Source: JABJOR01 sp965603075 (GTDB lineage: Bacteria; Pseudomonadota; Alphaproteobacteria; Rhodospirillales; Casp-alpha2). Taken from it: 64,000 nt of DNA. Below are positions 25,502 to 33,232 of this stretch, in pieces (the stretch's first letter is position 1; each line of letters begins with the position of its first letter). The notes below the pieces were generated by a model. The model did not search any database. It was not told the DNA's origin and worked only from the letters and a program-made list of their open reading frames with translations. Made by a program: the position numbers and the translations under genes. Location of the stretch: contig CBFDBO010000016.1 in NCBI GenBank assembly GCA_965603075.1, forward strand, positions 11,000 to 74,999. The letters are read 5' to 3'.

Positions 25502-26371
25502 TCAACGTATCTCTCTGTGGAAGACCCTTACGGGGTAATCATAGGCTTCTAGCCATTTAAACAAAGTTTCCGCAACAAAAACAGATCGATGTTTACCCCC
25601 GGTGCACCCCACGGCAATGGTTAAATAGCTTTTTCCTTCGTTGGCATAGCGGGGCAGTAATGGCTCTATCAGGTTTTTTAAATTGTCCATAAAATTATCA
25701 TAGACTGGGTCTTGGGCGATGTAATCGGCGACGGGTTTATCGCGACCACAAAGCGGGCGCAGTTCATCAACGTAGTGAGGATTTTGCAAAAATCGTACGT
25801 CAAAGACCAAATCGGCCTCTCGGGGAATGCCTTGCGCGTAAGAGAATGACGTCACAAACAAGGTCAGCCGTGATGAATTGGGCGAGCTGAAATTTTCTTC
25901 CATCAAGTGACCAAAATCCGCAAGCGTGCGCGAGGTGGTATCAATCACCATGCTGGCTTCATGTTTTAGGATTTTGGTCAAATCGCGTTCTTGATTGATG
26001 CCATCGATAACCCGGCGATCATGGGCCAGAGGATGGGGGCGTCGGGTGGTTTTGAAACGGTTGGCAAGCTCGGTATTGCTGCAATCGAGGTAAAGCAACG
26101 TCACTTCGAAATCATTGTTGTCGCGCAAACGGTTTATTTCATCCAACAATAACCCGGCTTTGAAGTCACGGGTTCTAACATCAATTCCTATGGCAACAGA
26201 ATGGACGTGATCACCGGTAAGAACTAAGTTCGATAACAATGACAAAGGCAGATTATCGACAGCTTCAAAGCCTAAGTCTTCCAATACATTTAGCGTGGTG
26301 GATTTACCCGCTCCGGACATACCCGTGACAAAAATGATCCGGCGTTGGGCGGGGGGCGGGGGGGGGCTCAT
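25502..26371 (-). CDS. rapZ: RNase adapter protein RapZ (P-loop NTPase)
   Basis: A 289-residue member of the YvcJ/RapZ family. In E. coli RapZ guides RNase E to the GlmZ sRNA and senses glucosamine-6-phosphate. It has Walker A VTGMSGAGKSTTLN (about 15-28), EAVDNLPLSL, RPHPLAHDR and the C-terminal signature GCTGGKHRSVF. The N-terminus is an unusual poly-proline MSPPPPPA. It overlaps hprK by 4 bp (ATGA). The hprK-rapZ-EIIA-HPr-EI neighbourhood is conserved in Alphaproteobacteria and suggests a link to PTS signalling; whether sRNA control is conserved here is unknown. Confidence 0.93.
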   Translation of the reverse strand: MSPPPPPAQRRIIFVTGMSGAGKSTTLNVLEDLGFEAVDNLPLSLLSNLVLTGDHVHSVAIGIDVRTRDFKAGLLLDEINRLRDNNDFEVTLLYLDCSNTELANRFKTTRRPHPLAHDRRVIDGINQERDLTKILKHEASMVIDTTSRTLADFGHLMEENFSSPNSSRLTLFVTSFSYAQGIPREADLVFDVRFLQNPHYVDELRPLCGRDKPVADYIAQDPVYDNFMDNLKNLIEPLLPRYANEGKSYLTIAVGCTGGKHRSVFVAETLFKWLEAYDYPVRVFHREIR

Positions 26372-26814
26372 TCTTGTAATTCCATATTTCCCGCCGCGAT
26401 GTTCAGGGCCAAATGAATTTTGGCTGGGGTCGACGCATGAAAAGCGGCCAGTTTAACAAGTGGAATTTTGAGACGATAATCTTCGCAATAAACTTGCTCT
26501 GGCATACGTTCAATGGTTTCCGGTTCGACAATATCAACAATTAACACCAGAGGTATACACGTTTGCGCGCCCACTTCCACAATGCCAATGCCGCGAACCT
26601 CGATCAATCCACCGAGGACTTGCGGCCCAGACAGGATTATCTGATCGGTTCTGATATCCAAATCACATCGATCGTCGGCGATAAGATCAGCCCCTTCATC
26701 TATCAATCGTAGAGCCAGGTCAGATTTACCGCTGCCTGACCCCCCGCGGATTAAAACACCTTGATGATCAATACTGATGGCGGTGGCGTGGACTTGCAAA
26801 AGATATTCTTTCAA
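26368..26814 (-). CDS. hprK: HPr kinase/phosphorylase, short form
   Basis: Phosphorylates and dephosphorylates the regulatory serine of HPr. The 148-residue protein consists only of the C-terminal catalytic domain: Walker A IRGGSGSGKSDLA (about 22-34), DDRCDL and the family signature GLIEVRGIGIVEVG. The missing N-terminal domain is normal for alphaproteobacterial HprK. The start appears to be TTG at 26814, since no ATG or GTG is available before the P-loop. It lies directly between chvG and rapZ, the usual order. Confidence 0.93.
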   Translation of the reverse strand: MKEYLLQVHATAISIDHQGVLIRGGSGSGKSDLALRLIDEGADLIADDRCDLDIRTDQIILSGPQVLGGLIEVRGIGIVEVGAQTCIPLVLIVDIVEPETIERMPEQVYCEDYRLKIPLVKLAAFHASTPAKIHLALNIAAGNMELQE

Positions 26815-26882
26815 ATGGTTTAATCAGGTCTTTGTCCGTTCATGGGTTCGTTTATAGATGGTGGCGATGATCACGCGTTAAG

Positions 26883-28565
26883 TCAACCAACAGGAAGGTT
26901 TATAATGAAGCACGCACCAGAAATAATACCGCCGTGACTGATGATATTTTCAACGTGGATATCACCACCGTGGGCTTCGATGATTTGCTTGGAAATGCTG
27001 AGACCCAAACCAGAATGCTTGCCGAATTTTTCCTCACGGGGGCGCTCCGTATAAAACCGCTCAAACACGGATTGTTCTGATCCTGGTGGAATGCCGGGGC
27101 CTTCATCGCTAAAGTTCAAAATGATCGTTTCACCATAGCGCTCCGTGTTCTCCGAGCGAGCCGATAAAGTAATCGTACCGCCCGGCGGGCTGAAGGTTTT
27201 GGCGTTGCTGATTAAATTAGAAAAGACCTGCGCTAAACGATCCTCAAGGGCATTAATGGTCAGTTTATCGGTAGCGGTTGACGCTATATCCAACTTGATA
27301 GTTGGGGCTGCGCTGTTGGCTGTTGCACCGGATGTTATCATGTGAACATCGGCGAGGGTCTCTAACATTTTCGGGATATTAACCGGCGCCATTTTGGCGC
27401 GCGATAGTTCCGCATCAAGCCGTGAAGCATCTGAAATATCACTGATCAGACGATCCAACCGTTCGACGTCTTCTTTAATGATCGACATTAACTTACGTTG
27501 TTGTTCTGGATCGGTTACCCGGGCAACGGTTTCAACAGCACTCTTGAGCGAAGCCAAGGGGTTTTTAAGCTCATGACTTACATCGGCTGCGAATTGTTCA
27601 ATGGAGTCCATACGGTTCCAAAGCGCGTCGGTCAAATCCCGGAGCGCCATGGCTAAATCGCCAATTTCGTCATCACGATCTTTAAAGGGCGGCAGTTGCT
27701 CTTGACGGTTTAATGAGTGGCGCATGCGATCGGCTGCTCGGGCGAGTAAATGCAAAGGACGCGCGATGGTTCCCGAAAGATAAATTGATAACAGGACGGT
27801 CAATAATAAGGTGGTCAGGAAAACCCCGATGATTTCAACCCGGACTTCATAGAGGGCCTCGTCGATGCTATGGGATGGTTTGGTGACCATCAAAGCCCCT
27901 AGCACTTGTTTGTAACGCTGCACGGGCACCGCCACCGACAACATCAAATGATCACGGCCAAGGGCGCGCACAGCAAAGGCTGTTTCGCCTTGAAAAGCGG
28001 CGATCACTTCGGGGTAGTGGCGACCGTGTTGGATCGGGTTTTCTACATAGGGAATTAATTTACCCTGACCGGGCAGACGTTTGATGAAGCGGTCATACAT
28101 GTTAAAAGCCGCCCGCAATAAACCGGGACCTTCATTGGGCGGTGGCAGGACCCTGACCTCGACCTCGCGTCCGGCGCTGGCGAGTTTCCGGCTATCGGCA
28201 ACAATCATGCCGCTGGTATGAAATAGACGCGCTCTGATATGGGTGCTTTCTACCATACGGACAACAATGCGGTTTGATGTTTCGCGCACCAAGTCTTGGT
28301 TAAGCGGGGTTTCACCACCGACGGCCCCTTCACCAAGGGCGGCTGCAAACATTTCGGCTTGCGAGCGCAGGCTTTCCAGTTCGGTATCAATTAGGTTCTC
28401 ACGGTACTCACCCAAATACAGAATTCCCGCGACCAAAATTATCAAGGCCATGGTGTTGATCGCTAGGATGCGACGCATGATCGGGGGAATGCCCCGTCTT
28501 GGTTTATAATAAGACGGGGCCACTGATTTTTCGGTATCTTGATTTCGTTGTGGGTTTACATTCAT
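26883..28565 (-). CDS. chvG: Stimulus-sensing histidine kinase ChvG/ExoS
   Basis: The membrane sensor of the ChvG-ChvI system, which in rhizobia and Caulobacter responds to acidity or envelope stress. The 560-residue protein has two transmembrane helices (about 33-52 and 244-264) bounding a periplasmic sensor domain of some 190 residues. A HAMP segment, the H-box FAADVSHELKNPLAS (His331) and the ATPase boxes LISNAKTFSPPGG, FSDEGPGIP and GLGLSISKQI follow. It is downstream of chvI with a 37-bp gap, so the pair is an operon. Its periplasmic partner ExoR is not in the window. Confidence 0.94.
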   Translation of the reverse strand: MNVNPQRNQDTEKSVAPSYYKPRRGIPPIMRRILAINTMALIILVAGILYLGEYRENLIDTELESLRSQAEMFAAALGEGAVGGETPLNQDLVRETSNRIVVRMVESTHIRARLFHTSGMIVADSRKLASAGREVEVRVLPPPNEGPGLLRAAFNMYDRFIKRLPGQGKLIPYVENPIQHGRHYPEVIAAFQGETAFAVRALGRDHLMLSVAVPVQRYKQVLGALMVTKPSHSIDEALYEVRVEIIGVFLTTLLLTVLLSIYLSGTIARPLHLLARAADRMRHSLNRQEQLPPFKDRDDEIGDLAMALRDLTDALWNRMDSIEQFAADVSHELKNPLASLKSAVETVARVTDPEQQRKLMSIIKEDVERLDRLISDISDASRLDAELSRAKMAPVNIPKMLETLADVHMITSGATANSAAPTIKLDIASTATDKLTINALEDRLAQVFSNLISNAKTFSPPGGTITLSARSENTERYGETIILNFSDEGPGIPPGSEQSVFERFYTERPREEKFGKHSGLGLSISKQIIEAHGGDIHVENIISHGGIISGACFIINLPVG

Positions 28566-28602
28566 AAGCGCTTAGATTGAGTAAATGAGGGGTAAGGTGA
28601 GA

Positions 28603-29307
28603 TTATTCTGTATGGTAACGATACCCTACACCATAAAGCGTTTCAATTTCTGAAAATTCTGTATCGATGACTTTGAATTTCCGGCGCAGCCGTTTTATGT
28701 GGCTGTCAATGGTTCTATCATCCACATAGATATGTTCACCATACGCCGCGTCGATAAGCTGGTCACGGTTTTTTACATGGCCGGGCCGTCGTGCAAGGGC
28801 CTCTATTAATAAAAATTCTGTGACGGTTAAATTGACCGGGATACCTTTCCAAGTGCAAAGGTGGCGGGACCGATCGAGCAATAGCTCGCCGCGTCTTAGA
28901 ATATTTTTTGGATCATCCAGCGTGCTTGCTGGGGCTTTACGGCGTAGGACCGCGCGGATACGCTCGATCAGCAAATGCTGTGAAAAGGGTTTGGTAATAT
29001 AATCATCCGCCCCCATGCGAAGCCCCATCATCTCATCAATCTCATCATCTTTAGAGGTCAGAAATATCACGGGCAAATCATCATTATTGCGTAAGTTTTT
29101 TAATAATTCCATGCCATCCATGCGGGGCATTTTAATATCGAGAACCGCCAAATCAACAGGGCTTTGACTTAAACCAGTCAACGCCTCTTCGCCGTCGCTG
29201 TATGTGGTGACCGCAAACCCTTCAGCCTGCAAAGCCATGCTGACAGATGCCAGGATGTTTTGATCGTCATCGACAAGCGCTATTTTCTCTGGTTTAGCTG
29301 GTTCCAT
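28603..29307 (-). CDS. chvI: Response regulator ChvI
   Basis: A 234-residue OmpR-type regulator. The receiver domain has the acidic pocket VDDDQ, the phosphorylated Asp in VLDIKMP (D57), and TSK. A C-terminal winged helix follows (NRDQLIDAAYGEHIYVDDRTIDSHIKR region). It acts with ChvG. The start is odd: the ATG is the last triplet of the fourth copy of a 14-bp tandem repeat (29305-29360), and no ribosome-binding sequence is visible. The gene pckA, often next to chvI in rhizobia, is absent; a DUF1538 cassette lies divergently upstream instead. Confidence 0.95.
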   Translation of the reverse strand: MEPAKPEKIALVDDDQNILASVSMALQAEGFAVTTYSDGEEALTGLSQSPVDLAVLDIKMPRMDGMELLKNLRNNDDLPVIFLTSKDDEIDEMMGLRMGADDYITKPFSQHLLIERIRAVLRRKAPASTLDDPKNILRRGELLLDRSRHLCTWKGIPVNLTVTEFLLIEALARRPGHVKNRDQLIDAAYGEHIYVDDRTIDSHIKRLRRKFKVIDTEFSEIETLYGVGYRYHTE

Positions 29308-29360
29308 TCGGTGTAATCCATTCTGTGTAATCGATACTGTTTAATCGATATTGTATAATC
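29305..29360 (-). repeat. Four-copy 14-bp tandem repeat ending in the chvI start codon
   Basis: Read on the minus strand the units are GATTATACAATATC, GATTAAACAGTATC, GATTACACAGAATG and GATTACACCGAATG; the last ATG is the chvI start. The array occupies the position where the ribosome site should be. Units differ by a few bases, so the array is not brand new. The remaining divergent region up to 29581 is AT-rich, with no clear promoter that I could identify. Confidence 0.85.
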
Positions 29361-29581
29361 ATGGCGTTAGATTGTTTTATAACCTTAATGAACTAGGTAT
29401 TTGTGTCAAAAATATAGCAATTTAATGATTTTTTTTAATTTAGAAATTTTATTGGCTATTAAATTCTATTGTATGGGCTGGTTTTCGACTGGAATGTATG
29501 AAAAACTATGGGCTTATTATCGAGTAAAAACAATATATTATCAGCCGGTTTGTTGATCCTTTTTAAGAGAATGCTGTCTTA

Positions 29582-30316
29582 ATGGAAAAATCACTCAAAC
29601 AAATTATCAAACTGATATTTGATGCTTTACGCGACATGCTGCCCGTTATTTTGGTTATTGGCTTTTTCCAAACTGTCGTTTTACAACAACCCTTTCCAAA
29701 TTTAAGCGGCGTGGTGGTTGGCATTGTTTTTGTTATTCTGGGGTTGGCTTTATTTATTCGGGGGCTTGAAATGGGATTGTTTCCCATTGGCGAGGCCATG
29801 GCTGATGCACTGGCACGCAAAGGCTCGCTAACCGCCCTTTTGGGATTTGCGTTTTGTTTGGGTTTTGGAACCACGGCGGCAGAACCGGCGCTGATCGCCA
29901 TTGCCGATGAAGCCGCCAGCATCGCCAGCGCCGCCGGGATCATAAATAATACGCAAGACGCGCGCGATGATTATGCCTTTGGGCTCAGGTTTACCGTGGC
30001 GTTATCCGTTGGCGCCGCGTTGGTTCTGGGCGTGTTCAGAATTCTTAAAGGATGGCCTATTCAATATTTGATCATTGGTGGCTACGTTCTGGTCATTATC
30101 ATCACGGCCTTCGCGCCGGACAATATTATTGGCATTGCCTACGATTCCGGTGGGGTGACCACATCAACCATTACTGTACCACTGGTAACGGCGTTGGGCG
30201 TTGGTCTGGCTGGCTCTATTAAGGGCCGTAATGCCATGGTCGACGGTTTTGGTCTGATCGCGTTTGCCAGTTTGTTGCCCATGATTTTTGTGATGATTTA
30301 CGGGATTGTATATTGA
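29582..30316 (+). CDS. DUF1538 multi-pass membrane protein (first of pair)
   Basis: A 244-residue inner-membrane protein with about six to seven hydrophobic helices. Conserved DUF1538 motifs are FGTTAAEPALIAIA, YDSGGVTTSTITVP and DGFGLIAFASLLPM. The same motifs recur in the next gene, so the two are paralogues that probably form a heteromer. From memory, a DUF1538 pair from Halomonas (UmpAB) was reported to act as a Na+(Li+,K+)/H+ antiporter; that function is plausible but unproven here. The gene starts a cassette of four overlapping or closely spaced genes and is divergent from chvI. Confidence 0.85.
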   Translation: MEKSLKQIIKLIFDALRDMLPVILVIGFFQTVVLQQPFPNLSGVVVGIVFVILGLALFIRGLEMGLFPIGEAMADALARKGSLTALLGFAFCLGFGTTAAEPALIAIADEAASIASAAGIINNTQDARDDYAFGLRFTVALSVGAALVLGVFRILKGWPIQYLIIGGYVLVIIITAFAPDNIIGIAYDSGGVTTSTITVPLVTALGVGLAGSIKGRNAMVDGFGLIAFASLLPMIFVMIYGIVY

Positions 30317-30332
30317 TGGGGGAAAATTGATC

Positions 30333-31166
30333 ATGTTAAACAATATTCTCTCAACAGGGATGAGCACCATCGTTGATGTGCTCCCCATCGTCGTTATTTT
30401 GGTAGGCTTCCAGTTTGTGGTCATTCGCAAGGTGCCCCCCAATCCCAAACGAATGGTTTTTGGGTTCTTTTATGTGTTGTTTGGATTGACGCTATTTTTG
30501 GTCGGCCTTGAACAAGCATTGTTTCCTTTGGGGCGGACCATGGCGGCGCAATTGACGGCCCCTGATTTTACCGGGGCGGCGGGCGAAATTGTTCATTGGC
30601 GTGACTATATGTGGGTCTACATATTTGCCTTCAGCATCGGGTTTGCCACCACAGTGGCGGAGCCGTCGTTAATCGCCGTCGCGCTAAAAGCACAAGAAAT
30701 TTCCGGTGGTGCGCTGCAAGCTACCGGTCTTCGTTTGGCTGTGGCATTGGGCGTGGCCGTGGGGGTTTCGCTTGGTTCCTACCGGATCGTCAGCGGCACA
30801 CCATTGCCGTATTATATTATGGCAGGGTACGCGGTGGTCATCCTTCAGACCTTGCGGGCTTCTAAAACCATTATTCCCCTGGCTTATGATTCTGGGGGCG
30901 TTACAACCTCAACGGTGACGGTCCCCGTTGTTGCAGCCCTTGGGCTGGGGCTTGCTACGGCAATACCCGGTCGCAGCCCCTTAATCGATGGATTTGGATT
31001 GATCGCCTTTGCCAGTGTATTTCCCATTATGTCGGTTTTGGCCTACGCAAAGCTATCGGAGATCAAGCAACGCCATAAGGACAAGAGGCTAAACCCTGAA
31101 ACACAAAAAACTAATTCTGATAATACTGCGATACCAAATAAGAGAGGAAGATCAAATGAGACTTAA
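30333..31166 (+). CDS. DUF1538 multi-pass membrane protein (second of pair)
   Basis: A 277-residue paralogue of the preceding protein with matching motifs FATTVAEPSLIAVA, YDSGGVTTSTVTVP and DGFGLIAFASVFPI, and about seven hydrophobic helices. I choose the ATG at 30333, preceded by GGGGGA nine bases away, over a TTG inside the previous gene. The C-terminal 35 residues are a polar tail rich in Lys, Asn and Thr, possibly cytosolic and able to meet the P-II partner. It overlaps the P-II gene by 11 bp. Confidence 0.85.
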   Translation: MLNNILSTGMSTIVDVLPIVVILVGFQFVVIRKVPPNPKRMVFGFFYVLFGLTLFLVGLEQALFPLGRTMAAQLTAPDFTGAAGEIVHWRDYMWVYIFAFSIGFATTVAEPSLIAVALKAQEISGGALQATGLRLAVALGVAVGVSLGSYRIVSGTPLPYYIMAGYAVVILQTLRASKTIIPLAYDSGGVTTSTVTVPVVAALGLGLATAIPGRSPLIDGFGLIAFASVFPIMSVLAYAKLSEIKQRHKDKRLNPETQKTNSDNTAIPNKRGRSNET

Positions 31167-31506
31167 GCTCATTATAGTCATGGTTGCCGATGAGAAAACA
31201 GACACGGTAATTGAAGCGGCCCGCAATGCAGGCGCAACCGGTTCAACGGTGATAACCAATGTACGCGGCGAGGGCTTGATGCCAGAGAAAACATTTCTTG
31301 GATTGGATCTAGAAGCCCAACGGGATTTTGTGCTGTTTATCGTCGCAGAACCCCTCGCACGGGATATTTTGGAAACCATCTGCACGGCGGGCAAGTTTGA
31401 TGAAGAGCCCGGCTCCGGCATGGCTTTTCAACTTGATATTGAAGATATTGTTGGCATAAAAACGCAGCATGATAAAATCATTCAAGAAATCGAGGATACA
31501 TTATGA
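31156..31506 (+). CDS. Divergent P-II family signalling protein
   Basis: A 116-residue GlnB-like protein with the ferredoxin-like pattern RLKLIIVMVADEKTDTV, AGATGSTVITNVRGEG and, near the end, IEDIVGI. Compared with GlnB the T-loop is short (RGEGLMPEKTF) and has no tyrosine at the uridylylation position, so control by GlnD is unlikely; it is better regarded as a P-II-like module sensing a small ligand. GAGGAAG precedes the ATG. Translational coupling to the DUF1538 gene (11-bp overlap) and to the CBS gene (ATGA) argues that it regulates that transporter. Confidence 0.85.
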   Translation: MRLKLIIVMVADEKTDTVIEAARNAGATGSTVITNVRGEGLMPEKTFLGLDLEAQRDFVLFIVAEPLARDILETICTAGKFDEEPGSGMAFQLDIEDIVGIKTQHDKIIQEIEDTL

Positions 31507-31916
31507 CCGAGAGAAAAATTATAAAAGTCGGACAAGTCATGACCCATGGCGTCCGCACCATTAGTGGCATGGCAACCATCGAAGAAGCCATCGCTGAGAT
31601 GCGTGAATTCAATTTAAGCTCGCTCCTCGTAGAGCGGCGTAATGAGGATGACGAATATGGCATTATCGAATTGTTTGATATTGCCAAACAAGTTATTGCC
31701 CAAGACCGCGCCCTTGAACGCATCAACGTCTATGAGATTATGACCAAACCGGTCATGGCGGTATCGGCGGACATGGATATTAAATACGCTGTGCGTCACT
31801 TGGTTCGGTTTCGTTTAACCCGCGCCGTGGTCATTGACGAGAGCAGAAGCCCCCTTGGGATTGTCACTTTGCGCGACATGGTCTTTGGTCAATTGGATAG
31901 TGCGGGTCCGGCCTAA
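31503..31916 (+). CDS. CBS-domain pair protein
   Basis: A 137-residue protein made of two CBS motifs (VGQVMTHGVRTISGMATI... and YEIMTKPVMAVSADMDI...), ending LGIVTLRDMVFG. CBS pairs bind adenine nucleotides and usually act as regulatory modules. It is the last gene of the DUF1538-DUF1538-PII-CBS cassette, overlapping the P-II gene by 4 bp. Two ligand-sensing proteins coupled to one membrane pair suggest a nucleotide- or metabolite-gated transport system. No terminator is obvious after it; the next gene is convergent. Confidence 0.88.
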   Translation: MTERKIIKVGQVMTHGVRTISGMATIEEAIAEMREFNLSSLLVERRNEDDEYGIIELFDIAKQVIAQDRALERINVYEIMTKPVMAVSADMDIKYAVRHLVRFRLTRAVVIDESRSPLGIVTLRDMVFGQLDSAGPA

Positions 31917-31986
31917 CGCCTTTGATAATAACCCCAGAGCATTTTAAATAAATACTGAACGGCGATGGGGCACCCTAACATATCGT

Positions 31987-32367
31987 TTATTTAGAGAGCT
32001 TAAACCCGCTATATGAAATTAACAACCAACCCGCGATAAAGCATGCTCCGCCTATGGGGGCGGCGCCACTGATCAATAGATTTCCTGTTAGAGCGAAATA
32101 ATAGAGGGTGCCGGAAAACAATAAAATGCCGCCACAAAAAGCATATCCGGCGAGGGACGTACTGTATGACGGGCGTTCTTTACTGAGCCACGCAACCGCG
32201 ATTAAGGCAAGACTATGCCACATTTGGTAATCAACGCCGGTATTAAAACTATCGCGTAGATATTGCGATGTATCCTCTAGACCATGGGCACCGTAGGCAC
32301 CGAGGGCGACACTAAGTGCGCCACTAATCCCGGCAAGGATAATCCAGATATTGGCTTTAATAATCAT
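31987..32367 (-). CDS. DUF423 small membrane protein
   Basis: A 126-residue inner-membrane protein with four predicted helices. The N-terminus carries the DUF423 signature (IILAGISGALSVALGAYGAHGL), and a later stretch (GGILLFSGTLYYFAL) is also typical. The function is unknown across the family. It lies convergent to the CBS gene and 29 bp downstream of the amidotransferase gene, possibly in the same transcript. Confidence 0.88.
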   Translation of the reverse strand: MIIKANIWIILAGISGALSVALGAYGAHGLEDTSQYLRDSFNTGVDYQMWHSLALIAVAWLSKERPSYSTSLAGYAFCGGILLFSGTLYYFALTGNLLISGAAPIGGACFIAGWLLISYSGFKLSK

Positions 32368-32396
32368 ATTAGCGGGCTTTTCATCAAATTTATTAT

Positions 32397-33110
32397 TTAT
32401 TCGGCTGCTGCTTTTACCAAGGCTTCGAATATTCGCAAGTGAGGCCCTTTTGCCGTTTGGAAGAACTCAGGGTGCCATTGCACGCCCAAAGCAAAGCGTT
32501 GATCCGGAATCTCAATGCCCTCAATAACCCCATCCTCCGCAACGGCGTTGATAACAACCGTATCTGGAACGGTATCTAAGGCTTCGCGGTGGGCCGTATT
32601 TACATCAATTTCGTCCGCTTGCACGATATCATGTAAGAGCGTACCCTGTTTGACGGTAACCTTGTGGGCGAATTCCTCTGCGGGTTTCTCATTCAGATGA
32701 TCGGTAAAGGTTTCAATGGCATCATGAACATCACGGTGCAGCGTGGCCCCCATGATAGCCCCCAATACTTGCATACCCGCACAAATACCCAGCACAGGCA
32801 TTTGGCGTTCTAGAATATTACGAGTGAAGTCATCCTCAAAGGCGCTTCGGGGGTGGGTCTGATGGTTAGCGTCCGCAAGCTCACCATAATAACGATTTGG
32901 AAAGGTGTAGAAGCCCCCCGGAATAAGCACCCCTTGCACCATTTCAAGAAGCTGGTCCGTTGAACCGGGTAGATAAGGTACCGCAATGGGCACCCCGCCC
33001 GCCCGTTCAATAGCGGTGAAATAGCTCGTCCGCAAAGCATAATGGGGTCGCTTTGAGAACGAACTTTCGGCTTGGTAATCCATCAATACGGCAATGACAG
33101 GACGCTCCAT
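32397..33110 (-). CDS. Class I glutamine amidotransferase-like peptidase (PuuD-type, C26)
   Basis: A gamma-glutamyl hydrolase of about 237 residues. The nucleophile lies in VLGICAGMQVLGA (Cys110) and the catalytic His in VQWHPEFF. PuuD relatives release GABA from gamma-glutamyl-GABA in putrescine breakdown, but no other puu genes are near, so the substrate is uncertain. I prefer the ATG at 33110, which has AAGG eight bases upstream, over the GTG at 33119. The neighbourhood (gltBD) is consistent with glutamate metabolism. Confidence 0.88.
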   Translation of the reverse strand: MERPVIAVLMDYQAESSFSKRPHYALRTSYFTAIERAGGVPIAVPYLPGSTDQLLEMVQGVLIPGGFYTFPNRYYGELADANHQTHPRSAFEDDFTRNILERQMPVLGICAGMQVLGAIMGATLHRDVHDAIETFTDHLNEKPAEEFAHKVTVKQGTLLHDIVQADEIDVNTAHREALDTVPDTVVINAVAEDGVIEGIEIPDQRFALGVQWHPEFFQTAKGPHLRIFEALVKAAAE

Positions 33111-33198
33111 TCGGTTCACCTTAATTATTATCTCTAACTATAATCTTGATCGTCAATAACGTATAATCCTCTACATATTCTAAACGAAAATGTTTTTT

Positions 33199-33232
33199 GC
33201 CCGTAAAATTTTTACGCCCGTAAAGCTTTTAC
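33199..33232. repeat. 17-bp tandem duplication across the gltB stop codon
   Basis: Adjacent copies GCCCGTAAAATTTTTAC and GCCCGTAAAGCTTTTAC (plus-strand reading). The gltB stop codon (33212-33214) lies at the junction, so the last codons of gltB have been duplicated into the 3' untranslated region. Confidence 0.8.

Noticed and set aside
29305..29360. CRISPR-like repeat array
   Set aside because: The units are 14 bp and directly contiguous, without spacers, so this is a simple tandem repeat.
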